In this document: in pieces, positions 56,027 through 64,000 of the stretch
Layout of the letters: every line of letters starts with the position of its first letter
Numbering within the stretch: position 1 is the stretch's first letter
Assembly: GCA_001304995.1 (NCBI GenBank)
Contig: BBZU01000007.1
Coordinates: 1 to 64,000, forward strand
DNA length: 64,000 nucleotides
Direction of reading: 5' to 3'
From: Clostridia bacterium UC5.1-1D10
Lineage (GTDB): Bacteria > Bacillota > Clostridia > Lachnospirales > Anaerotignaceae
Program-made: the position numbers and the translations under genes
The notes under the pieces: model-generated
Told to the model about the DNA's origin: nothing
Databases searched by the model: none
The model's input: only the letters and a program-made list of their open reading frames with translations

Positions 56027-56047
56027 CGGAATTCCCCTTCTGTCATA
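56020..56047 (+). repeat. Left inverted repeat of the putative invertible segment
   Basis: A 28-bp repeat beginning GTTGTAACGG and ending TTCTGTCATA; 26/28 identical to the reverse complement of 56268-56295. Confidence 0.85.
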
Positions 56048-56127
56048 AAAATTAGATTATATCACGTGTAAAATCGAAAGTAATACATTTCCAATATAAC
56101 ACTTTTTACATATGATAGCAAGTCATG

Positions 56128-56199
56128 ACATCAAAATAAAACCGAATCTGACGTTTTTATAAAAAAAGCGTATTTTCGGTTTTGTTTTGATGTTTTTTC
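56128..56199 (+). terminator. Strong rightward terminator inside the invertible segment
   Basis: ACATCAAAATAAAACCGAA (56128-56146) pairs with 56175-56193 over 19 bp with one G-U pair, followed by T6. As the segment now lies, it would stop transcripts coming from the recombinase gene. Confidence 0.8.
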
Positions 56200-56234
56200 A
56201 TTTTTGGCAAAAAAGAAAGGAGGGGGTGGCCGTT

Positions 56235-56294
56235 TTGTCTGACAATTTCCGTTTTCGGCCAAAAAAATATGACAGAAGGGGAATTTCGTTATAA
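56235..56294 (+). CDS. Possible 19-aa ORF inside the invertible segment
   Basis: TTG at 56235 begins MSDNFRFRPKKYDRRGISL and stops inside the right inverted repeat. A strong AAAGGAGG (56216-56223) lies 11 bp upstream. It exists only in the present orientation. It may be a chance ORF. Confidence 0.25.
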   Translation: MSDNFRFRPKKYDRRGISL

Positions 56295-56295
56295 C
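56268..56295 (-). repeat. Right inverted repeat of the putative invertible segment
   Basis: A 28-bp mate of 56020-56047 in opposite orientation (TATGACAGAAGGGG at its left end). It ends just before the start of the recombinase-like gene. Confidence 0.85.
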
Positions 56296-56306
56296 GAGTG
56301 AGAAAA

Positions 56307-57149
56307 ATGGAAGAAATCAAGTTTACGAAGGAAACAATCGAAGCATTTTTGCAGGAAAAAATGAAGTCCGGCAATAAACCGGAAACCATTGCGGAATATC
56401 GCCGGATTTTGCAGAAGTTTCAAAAAGAACTTTTGCCGGAGGAAGTGCTGCGGGAAAACACCTTGCAGCAATGGAAAAACACCATGCAGCAGGAAGGAAA
56501 ACTGGCGGTGCGCACCATCAACCGCAGACTGGCGGTGGTGAACCAGTATCTGCATTTCATGGGAGAAAGAAACTGGCAGGTATCCTGTATGCCGTTGAGC
56601 GATACGGCACAGACGGTTTTGCAGCGGGGAGAATATATCCGGCTGCTGCAAGCGGCAAAACAACAGAAAAAAGAGCAGCTTTATTTCATCATCAAATCTA
56701 TCTGCACTTTGGGGCTGCATATTTGGGAATTGCCCCAAATGACAGTGGATTTTGTAAAGGCAGGCAGCGGCGTTTTCTGCGGCAATGAACAGGAAAGAAA
56801 GGTTGTCATACCACGGTCGTTCCAGCGGGAATTGGTGGACTACTGCAAGCACAACAATATGGAAAGCGGTGCTATTTTCCGTTCCCAAAGAGGTACAAAT
56901 ATTCATCGCATTACCATCAACGCAGCCATGAAGCAGCTGTGCCAGATGGCAGATGTGGCGCCGGAAAAGGTGAATCCCAGATGTCTTTTGCGGCTCTATG
57001 AACAGACGCAGAACCAGTTGCAGGACAACGTGTCCATGCTGCTGATGCAGTACTATGACAAGCTTTTGGAGGCAGAGGAAATGATGACAGGCTGGGAAAC
57101 AAATGAAGATCCCATATCTACGGAGGAAAAGTCTGCCGCTGGTCAGTGA
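56307..57149 (+). CDS. Tyrosine-recombinase-like protein without catalytic residues
   Basis: A 280-aa protein that aligns with the upstream recombinase over its whole length but has lost the active site: the Arg position reads ICTLGLHIWEL, the Lys hairpin is gone, and the H-x-x-R box reads NPRCLLRL. No LGH box or nucleophile Tyr can be placed. The C-terminus has a new acidic tail. It may be a DNA-binding accessory factor for inversion or a regulator. The start is taken at ATG 56307; a GTG at 56298 directly follows the right inverted repeat. The ribosome site is weak. Confidence 0.7.
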   Translation: MEEIKFTKETIEAFLQEKMKSGNKPETIAEYRRILQKFQKELLPEEVLRENTLQQWKNTMQQEGKLAVRTINRRLAVVNQYLHFMGERNWQVSCMPLSDTAQTVLQRGEYIRLLQAAKQQKKEQLYFIIKSICTLGLHIWELPQMTVDFVKAGSGVFCGNEQERKVVIPRSFQRELVDYCKHNNMESGAIFRSQRGTNIHRITINAAMKQLCQMADVAPEKVNPRCLLRLYEQTQNQLQDNVSMLLMQYYDKLLEAEEMMTGWETNEDPISTEEKSAAGQ

Positions 57150-57480
57150 GGTAAGATCAGGAACTGCTGATAAGTTTCGTTGAACAGTGTTGTCGGCGGC
57201 TCCTATCTGATAAAGGGTTTCCTTGATAAAAGGAAAGCCAGTACCAATGACAACAAATATGCAAGGAAGCCATGAAGCGACTCTGAAACAATCGGCAATA
57301 CGAAAAAAAATTGTGGGGAAGGGGCGCTTGTTTTCATGGAGAGAGGAGGAGAGAAACGAGAAGAAAGATGTTTGGCAGACGATCTGCCAAGATGGAGCAG
57401 AGTTTGCAGAATCCTGTGCATAGACGCAGGGCGTGAGTGCAGAATTATTGCTGCACCATAAATGAAGGAGGAGTGAGAGA
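57150..57480 (+). promoter_or_regulatory. Structured leader of the SLH protein gene
   Basis: 331 bp without a gene. It can form at least three hairpins: GGTTTCCTT/AAGGAAAGCC near 57208-57240, a perfect TTGGCAGA-CGA-TCTGCCAA at 57372-57390, and GTGCAG/CTGCAC at 57437-57456, just before AAGGAGGAG. No clear promoter is seen (TTGAAC near 57180 is weak), so the gene may depend on upstream transcription. I could not match it to a c-di-GMP riboswitch. Confidence 0.45.
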
Positions 57481-60400
57481 ATGAGAAACAAAGTGAAGCG
57501 GACGCTGAGCTTCTTGTTGACATTCGTCATGCTGTGCAGCTTGCTGCCTGCCATGGCATTGGCTAAGGAGCCATCGGAGCGCTACGAAAAATTGCCGGAT
57601 CTTGGTTTTGATACCTTGATTGATGATGCGACACTAGAAGTATTTACTACAAAAGACGCTGGTACAATTGAATTGACAGATACCAATCTCATTGAAAATA
57701 CTTTCCCGCAAGGGAGCGGTTTCAGACAGTATAAAGCGACTGCAAAAGAAGGATGGGTATTTGATACATGGGCGTACGAACAGTGGCACGAAGGTAAAGA
57801 TTTAGGAAATCGTTATGATTACGGATTGGGAAAGAAATATTCTTTTACCAATTCAGGTGATAATTGGCATGATTCTTATACAGAAGAGAATGCAACCATT
57901 TCTGTCAATCGGTTGTTAACAGCAGGGGAAACAAAATGGAAGCCACTTTCTTATAAAGTCTATGCGGATTTCAACCCCACCATCACAGCAACCGCAGGTG
58001 CCAACGGCACTATTTCTGATGCTGGAAACCAGGTGGAAGTAACTTATGGTGACGATCAGGCATTTACAATCACAGCAAACGATGGATATGTTATTGAAAC
58101 CATTACAGTAGATGGTCAAGAAGTTGCGGAAGGCAAAAACGAAGAATCTTATACATATACCTTTGAAAATGTCATTGAGCCTCACACCATTGATGTAACA
58201 TTCAAAGTGAAACCCGAACCCGGTAAATTCACTGTTACTTATGAGGTATTCGGTGAATTCCCTGCGGGTTATGAGATTCCTGATGCGGTAACAGTAAACG
58301 AAGGCGATATTCATACAGTGGCTGATGTGCCTCAAAATGTAACAACTGATGAAGGAACCTATACATTTGATGGCTGGTACAATGGCAAAGATAAAGTTGG
58401 CGCAACCATTACTGTTACAAGTGATGTTACCCTGACTGGTGTTTGGACATTTGAAGGCAAAGATGATGTATGGAATACCGTATATGGTACGATCCGTGTG
58501 TACATGGATGAAGAAACAAAAGCGGATTTCGATGCATTAGAAGGAAATCTTGCCAAACAGGTTCGTCTTTACAGCGAGAAATATCTTACAGATGGATATC
58601 GTTTGTGTGGATATGAACCCATTAATGATTTCTGGTACACCACCAATAGTAGAGGTGTAACTGCAAATGACATTTCCAAAATCGTATTGGCAAAAGATAA
58701 AGCTTTTGAACCCAGCAGTAAAATTGAAATTCCCATCAAAGAAAGCGGTGACTACACTGTAACAGTTACCGAAGGCACAGATAAGGTTGACTGGATTTCT
58801 TATTCTTATTTGAGAATTGACATTACAAAAAATGAACCTGTGGAAGAAGCCGTTCAATTGACATATGACATGAATGGCGGCACAGGCGAAAATGTTACTG
58901 TAAAAGTGCCTAAGGGTACAGTTGCTTTGGATGATGTGCAAAATCCTACCCATGATCCAGTAGGCGACAGAGCGGTTGTATTCAAAGGTTGGAGCACAAC
59001 ACAAACTGAAACCATTTATGAACCAGATGCAGTAACGACAGATCTCATCAAAACAACATTGGAGAATGTAACAGAACCTGTAACTGTCTATGCGGTATGG
59101 GCTTACGAAACCGCGCAAGTACCTGAAACATATCCCGTGCAGGTTGTTGTTTACCAGAATGGCAACACAGAAACACCTGTTGTAACAAAAACCATTGGTT
59201 CTTATGAAAAAGGCGCTCCATTTAATGTTGATTCCCTGAATATCAGTGATTACTACAACAGCGACTATGGTTTTGAAACAACTGGCTGGTTCAACGACGG
59301 CAAATGGAATGAATATAAAAACGGCCAGAATCCAGCACCTTTGCAGGGTGAAATCACCATCAATGGCTGGACAAATGTGATCTGTATGGTAACTGATTGG
59401 GAACCTGTATATGTTTTTGCCGTGACCGATGGTGATAAAGATAATGCGGAAGAAATTTATACTGGTACAGCATTGAAAGGTACAGATCTGATTGCCTTTT
59501 TGGATCAGAACGTAACAGTTCCTGAAAAAGAAGGATATAACGTTGACAAATGGTACAATTGGGACTGGTATGGCAACAAATATGCGGAAGATACAAAAGT
59601 CAATGGCTGGACAAATGCATATGTTACATACACATCCAATGATACAGACAGAACTGTGGAAGTAACATTCACAGTAAATTCTGAGTATGGCTCTTTCACA
59701 GACTACGGCAAAGGCCCTGTTACATTCAAAGGTCTTCCGGAAAATTCTACTGAACAGTATTCTGTACCCAAAGTAACAGCAAATGCTGGCTACAAATTCG
59801 TAGGCTGGAAAGGTCAGGGTGCGGACGTCATCGAATGGGATGCAAACGCAAGCACATTCGGTGTACCCGGCCTGTGCTATTTCCCCGAAGGCTCTGATGT
59901 AGGTTATGCATCTATTGAAGCAGTGTTCGAAGAAGTACCCGTAAGCGGAAAAACAGTAGAAGTAACATTTACGGTAAATCCTGATTACGGTACATTCACA
60001 GAATATGGTGAAGGCCCTGTAACATTCAAAAACATTGACGCGGAATCTACCCAGCAGTTCGAAGTACCCAAAGTAACAGCAAACGCTGGTTACAAATTTG
60101 TAGGCTGGAAAGGTCAGGGTGCGGACGTCATCGAATGGGGAGCAGACGCAAGCACATTCGGTGTACCTGGCCTGTGCTATTTCCCCGAAGGCTCTGATGT
60201 AGGTTATGCATCTATTGAAGCAGTATTTGAAGAAGTACCCGTAAGCGGAAAAACAGTAGAAGTAACATTCACAGTAAATCCCGAATACGGCTCTTTCACA
60301 GAATATGGCAAAGGCCCTGTAACATTCAAAAACATTGACGCGGAATCTACCCAGCAGTTTGAAGTACCCAAAGTAACAGCAAACGCAGGCTACAAATTCG

Positions 60401-62176
60401 TAGGCTGGAAAGGTCAGGGTGCGGACGTCATCGAATGGGATGCAAACGCAAGCACATTCGGTGTACCCGGCCTGTGCTATTTCCCCGAAGGCTCCGATGT
60501 AGGTTATGCATCTATCGAAGCAGTGTTCGAAGAAGTACCCGTAAGCGGAAAAACAGTAGAAGTAACATTTACGGTAAATCCTGATTACGGTACATTCACA
60601 GAATATGGCAAAGGCCCTGTAACATTCAAAAACATTGACGCGGAATCTACCCAGCAGTTCGAAGTACCCAAAGTAACAGCCAAAAAAAGGCTACAAATTT
60701 GTAGGCTGGAAAGGTCAGGGTGCGGACGTCATCGAATGGGGAGCAGACGCAAGCACATTTGGTGTACCTGGCCTGTGCTATTTCCCCGAAGGCTCTGATG
60801 TAGGTTATGCATCTATCGAAGCAGTATTTGAAGAAGTACCCGTAAGCGGAAAAACAGTAGAAGTAACATTCACAGTAAATCCCGAATACGGCTCTTTCAC
60901 AGAATATGGCAAAGGCCCTGTAACATTCAAAAACATTGATGCGGAATCTACCCAGCAGTTCGAAGTACCCAAAGTAACAGCCAAAAAAGGCTACAAATTT
61001 GTAGGCTGGAAAGGTCAGGGTGCAGATGTGATCGAATGGGATGCAAACGCAAGCACATTCGGTGTACCCGGCCTGTGCTACTTTGCAGAAGGTTCTAATG
61101 TAGGCTATGCGTCTATCGCAGCTGTTTTCGAAAAAGAAGGCGGCGGCCATACAAATGATTACTATGTAACCGTTATCGTAGACGGCAAAGGGAAAGTCAA
61201 AGCGGAAGACTGCGGTACTGTTGGCTCTAACGAAACAGAAGTTATCATCATTCCCGATGTTGAAAACAGTGTGAAATTCACAATGGAACCTGCGGACGGC
61301 TGGAAAGTTGATGATGTTTTGGTAGACGGCAAGAGTGTCGGCGATGTGGATTCTTACGTTTTGAAAGACGATGTAATGCTGGAAGGCCCTGTTTTGAAAG
61401 TCATCTTTGAGAAAAAGAGCAGCGGCGGCGGTGGTGGCGGCAGCCATGACAAAGACGACGACAAAGACAAAACACCCGCAAAAACACCAGATGCTTTGAA
61501 CGGTGAAGATCATTTCGATTATATCGTTGGTGACGCGGACGGCAGAGTGCATCCCGAACGCAACATCACTCGTGCGGAAGTGGCTTCCATCTTCTTCCGT
61601 TTGCTCAAAGACGATGTGAGAAGTGAAAATCTGACAGATCAGAATACATTTACAGATGTATCCGCAGACGCTTGGTACAATGTGGCTGTATCCACCATGT
61701 CCGATATGGATATTGTATTCGGCAGAACAGATTATCAGTTCGATCCCGACGCATATATCACCCGTGCGGAATTCGCAGCCATTGCGGCACGTTTTGACAG
61801 CGGCAGTTACAGCGGCGACGACCTGTTTACAGACATCGAAGGCCACTGGGCAGCAGACCAGATCAGTCGTGCGGCAGAAAAAGGCTGGATCACAGGCTAT
61901 CCTGACGGTACATTCGGCCCCAATCGTTACATCACCCGCGCAGAAGCGGTGACTATGATTAACCGTGTACTGAATCGTATGCCCAAAGATAAAGACGCGC
62001 TGCACGAAGATATGAAAGTATTTGTGGACAATGCGGACACCAACGCATGGTACTATCTGGCAATCCAGGAAGCGACCAACAGCCATGAATACAAAAAGGA
62101 CAAAGATGGCGTTTATGAAACATGGACAGACGTTTTGCCTGCTCGTGACTGGGCGCAGTATCTGAAACTGAACTAA
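57481..62176 (+). CDS. SLH-domain surface protein with five 100-aa tandem repeats, frame broken once
   Basis: A very large exported protein, 1564 aa when reconstructed. A signal peptide (TLSFLLTFVMLCSLLPAMAL) is followed by InlB-B/Flg_new-like beta domains (VTYGDDQAFTITANDGYVIE, QLTYDMNGGTGENVTVKV), five tandem repeats of about 100 aa (EVTFTVNPDYGTFTEYGEGP, YKFVGWKGQGADVIEW, GVPGLCYFPEGSDVGYASIE), a Gly-rich linker and three C-terminal SLH motifs (ITRAEVASIFFRL, ITRAEFAAIAARF, ITRAEAVTMINRV) that bind wall polymers. The fourth repeat has A7 (60682-60688) where the fifth has A6, which splits the frame. Probably an adhesin or S-layer-associated protein. Confidence 0.88.
59650..61140 (+). repeat. 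Five 300-bp tandem repeats in the SLH protein gene
   Basis: Unit boundaries fall near 59650, 59941, 60241, 60541, 60842 and 61140 (the marker GTAAGCGGAAAAACAGTAGA recurs every 300 bp). Units 2-5 are nearly identical at the DNA level; the first is more divergent. Copy number is likely variable and hard to assemble. Confidence 0.9.
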
Positions 62177-62228
62177 ATAGAAGGAAAAAAGCGGTACCGC
62201 ATAAGAAGCCGCTGTATAAGAAATGAAA

Positions 62229-62268
62229 GATGGCTGGAATCCTTATAACACAAAGGGTTCCAGCCATC
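62229..62268 (+). terminator. Terminator after the SLH gene
   Basis: GATGGCTGGAATCCTT pairs with AAGGGTTCCAGCCATC. The arm shares GCTGGAATCCTT with the intergenic repeat hairpins. Confidence 0.75.
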
Positions 62269-62289
62269 GTATTTTTATCAGGATTTTAT

Positions 62290-62320
62290 CAAAAAGCCCA
62301 TGGAAACATGGGCTTTTTTT
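62290..62320 (+). terminator. Second terminator before the ABC operon
   Basis: AAAAGCCCATG-GAAA-CATGGGCTTTT then T residues. From 62321 to 62527 I see only AT-rich sequence and a GAAGGAGAGA ribosome site. Confidence 0.75.
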
Positions 62321-62527
62321 TATGAAAATGAAAAGAAGGGATGTTTTATAAAAATTTCACGGAAAAATCACAGAAAAAAGATAGTCAAAAATAAGATTGG
62401 CGTCACAGAAAAAGGTCTTTTTGGTATTTCATGAAGATTTCACATAAAAATTACAAAAGCAAGATGAAAATTCTTCTGTATGTTTTAATGTTGAACAATG
62501 AGATATGACAGAAGGAGAGATAAAAGA

Positions 62528-63292
62528 ATGTTAGAACTGAAAAACATCAAAAAGTCTTATGACGGCGTAACAGTACTGAAAAATATTGATTTGACCATTT
62601 CCGATGGTGAGATCGTTTCCATTTTAGGCCCTTCCGGCTGCGGCAAGACCACATTGCTGAACCTGATTCTGGGTCTGACAGACGCGGACAGCGGCAAGAT
62701 CATTTTTGACGGACAGGATATCACAAACGTGCCCATGGAAAAACGCGGCTTCAACATTGTATTTCAGGATTATGCCTTGTTTCCCAATCTCAATGTCATG
62801 CAGAACATTACTTACGGCTTGAAAAATACACCCAACATTTCCACACAGGAAGAAGTAAACGAACTGATCGAACTGCTGGGTCTGAAACCTCATCTGAACA
62901 AAAAAATCGACCAGCTTTCCGGCGGTCAGAAACAGAGAGTGGCTCTGGCAAGAACCATGGTGATGAAACCGAAGATCCTGCTGCTGGACGAACCCCTCAG
63001 CGCTTTGGACGGTGTCATCAAAGAATCCATCAAAGAAAAAATCAAACAGATTGTCAGAGATTACCATCTGACAACCATTATCGTTACCCACGATCCAGAA
63101 GAAGCGCTGACACTGTCCGATAAAGTGCTCATCGTTAACGATGGTTCCATCTCTCAGTATGGCGCACCTGAAGAAATCATCACAACACCTCAGAACGCAT
63201 TCATTAAAGAATTTATCCTGAATCAGCTGGAAATCAAACGCAATAACATTTTTGCATTGTTCCATCAGGAAATCATGGCACAGGCGGTATAA
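62528..63292 (+). CDS. ABC transporter ATP-binding protein (PotA/FbpC-like)
   Basis: A 254-aa ATPase subunit of an importer. Walker A GPSGCGKTTLLN, Q-loop VFQDYALFPN, signature LSGGQKQRVALA, Walker B ILLLDEPLSALD and the H-loop THDPEEAL are complete. The LFPNLNV pattern is of the spermidine/iron/phosphonate (MOI/CUT1-like) importer group; the substrate cannot be told. The start at 62528 is set by GAAGGAGAG. The permease gene follows after 3 bp. Confidence 0.9.
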   Translation: MLELKNIKKSYDGVTVLKNIDLTISDGEIVSILGPSGCGKTTLLNLILGLTDADSGKIIFDGQDITNVPMEKRGFNIVFQDYALFPNLNVMQNITYGLKNTPNISTQEEVNELIELLGLKPHLNKKIDQLSGGQKQRVALARTMVMKPKILLLDEPLSALDGVIKESIKEKIKQIVRDYHLTTIIVTHDPEEALTLSDKVLIVNDGSISQYGAPEEIITTPQNAFIKEFILNQLEIKRNNIFALFHQEIMAQAV

Positions 63293-63295
63293 ATC

Positions 63296-64000
63296 ATGGT
63301 AGTACGGAAAGAAAAAGAAATCAAAGTCATTTATGCCGTGACCATCTTACTGTTTGCGGCGTTTTTAGCGGTTCCCATCATCCGCCTGTTGGGAGAATCC
63401 TTTGTGCTGGACACAGGATGGGGCATGGAAAATTATACCGCTGTGCTGACAGGAAAAGGATTTGCAGAAGCCTTCGGCAACAGCATCATCATTTCCCTGA
63501 CCAGTGCGGTCATTTCCACAGTACTGGCGTTTTTCCTGGCGTACAGCATCCAATATACGAACTTAGGCGCGAAATATAAAAAGCTCATCCGCCTGCTGGC
63601 AGTGCTGCCCATGCTGCTGCCTACCATTACATACGGCTTTGCCATCATTTACTCCTTCGGGAAACAAGGGCTTTTGACAAAGCTCATCGGCACACAGCTG
63701 TTTGATATTTACGGTTTCGGCAGTCTGATTTTTGGCTATGTGATTTACACACTGCCCATTTCCTTCCTGCTGATCCTCAACACCATGGGGTATATCGACA
63801 AGAAATTCATGGTGGTTTCCAGGGTCATGGGGGACAACAGCATCACCACCTTTTTCCAGACAGTGTTCCGTCCGCTGCTGGGTACACTGGCGGCATCCAT
63901 TGTACAGTGTTTCTTCCTCTGCTTTACGGATTACGGTATTCCCGCTTCCGTAGGGGGTAAATATGAAGTGGTGGCAACGGTGCTTTACAACGAAATGCTG
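63296..64000 (+). CDS. ABC transporter permease, incomplete at the window edge
   Basis: The first 235 residues of a binding-protein-dependent permease, open to the end of the window. A first membrane helix (about 13-32) is followed by a periplasmic loop (GESFVLDTGWGMENYTAVL) and further helices; the EAA-type loop reads VVSRVMGDNSITTFFQTVFR. It resembles permeases of iron(III) or 2-aminoethylphosphonate importers, often with two fused permease domains; that cannot be checked here. Co-transcribed with the ATPase gene. Confidence 0.85.
   Translation, partial: MVVRKEKEIKVIYAVTILLFAAFLAVPIIRLLGESFVLDTGWGMENYTAVLTGKGFAEAFGNSIIISLTSAVISTVLAFFLAYSIQYTNLGAKYKKLIRLLAVLPMLLPTITYGFAIIYSFGKQGLLTKLIGTQLFDIYGFGSLIFGYVIYTLPISFLLILNTMGYIDKKFMVVSRVMGDNSITTFFQTVFRPLLGTLAASIVQCFFLCFTDYGIPASVGGKYEVVATVLYNEML

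Larger units (their letters stand above)
56020..56295. promoter_or_regulatory. Putative invertible promoter segment bounded by 28-bp inverted repeats
   Basis: The repeats at 56020-56047 and 56268-56295 match at 26 of 28 positions (core AATTCCCCTTCTGTCATA, mismatches at repeat positions 4 and 10) and enclose 220 bp. The left copy contains the recombinase stop codon; the right copy ends 2 bp before the next frame opens. Inside, on the minus strand, TTGCTA (56121-56116), 17 bp, TATATT (56098-56093) forms a leftward promoter, with another TATAAT at 56061-56056. A strong rightward terminator lies at 56128-56199. Inversion would turn the promoter towards the downstream genes. Confidence 0.65.

Noticed and set aside
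57150-57480. c-di-GMP (GEMM) riboswitch before the SLH gene
   Set aside because: Hairpins are present, but the conserved GCACAGGGCAAACC and GACGCAAAGCC motifs are not.
59650-61140. CRISPR array
   Set aside because: The regular 300-bp repeats are coding repeats within one long frame; there are no short repeats with unique spacers.

Overview
The window looks like chromosomal DNA from a Gram-positive anaerobe of the Clostridia, probably Lachnospirales (Anaerotignum-like, a weak guess). This rests on gene content and order: strong AGGAGG ribosome sites, TTG/GTG starts, a LonB/LonA pair, the ireB-ruvX-DUF1292-rnjA run, the der-plsY-gpsA run, DUF951 next to mscS, and an SLH-domain surface protein. 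No rRNA, tRNA, CRISPR array, prophage or intact IS element was found.

Layout. 1-6.7 kb: an iron-containing alcohol dehydrogenase, a DUF3795 protein, a FUSC membrane domain fused to a degenerate HAD domain, tcdA, a TSUP permease, and a MATE pump with its MarR regulator. 6.8-14.8 kb: an operon of a small helical protein, gdpP, rplI and dnaB; two tandem mgtE genes behind a long leader with a small ORF; and bioY with a BirA-like operator. 14.9-25.4 kb: a zinc-ribbon protein, lonB, a DUF554 gene, lon, the GTPase yihA/ysxC, an ECF-sigma envelope cassette and degV. 25.5-32.5 kb: a BlaI regulator with an M56 peptidase that ends in a LytR-CpsA-Psr domain, a LysR regulator, and an ArsR regulator with a P1B metal ATPase carrying three near-identical metal-binding domains. 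32.6-49.6 kb: DUF951, mscS, a C26 amidotransferase-like gene, mtnN, a HAD-mtaB operon, ireB-ruvX-DUF1292, rnjA, a zinc-ribbon/OB protein divergent from an XRE regulator, a rnhB-yraN fusion, pgeF, der, plsY and gpsA. 49.6-55 kb: an MFS transporter divergent from an AraC regulator and a hydrolase/acyltransferase/DUF6320 set. 55.1-62.3 kb: a tyrosine recombinase, a 276-bp segment bounded by 28-bp inverted repeats, a recombinase-like protein lacking its catalytic residues, and a large repetitive SLH protein. 62.5-64 kb: the start of an ABC importer operon.

The strongest candidate for an undescribed system is the 55-62 kb block. It has the layout of a phase-variable promoter switch: an intact recombinase gene ends inside the left inverted repeat, promoter-like elements and a strong rightward terminator lie between the repeats, and the right repeat abuts the next gene, upstream of a surface protein. 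Other notable items are the M56-LCP fusion, the mgtE leader ORF, the FUSC-pseudoHAD and RNase HII-YraN fusions, and a family of intergenic hairpin repeats, two copies of which sit inside other inverted repeats that look like split terminators.

Caution on sequence quality. About 22 single-base frame breaks, nearly all in A/T/C homopolymers and many in conserved or normally essential genes (der, rnjA, lon, gdpP, tcdA), point to homopolymer errors in the assembly rather than real pseudogenes. Coordinates for such genes span the whole reconstructed gene, and the break is given in each entry.
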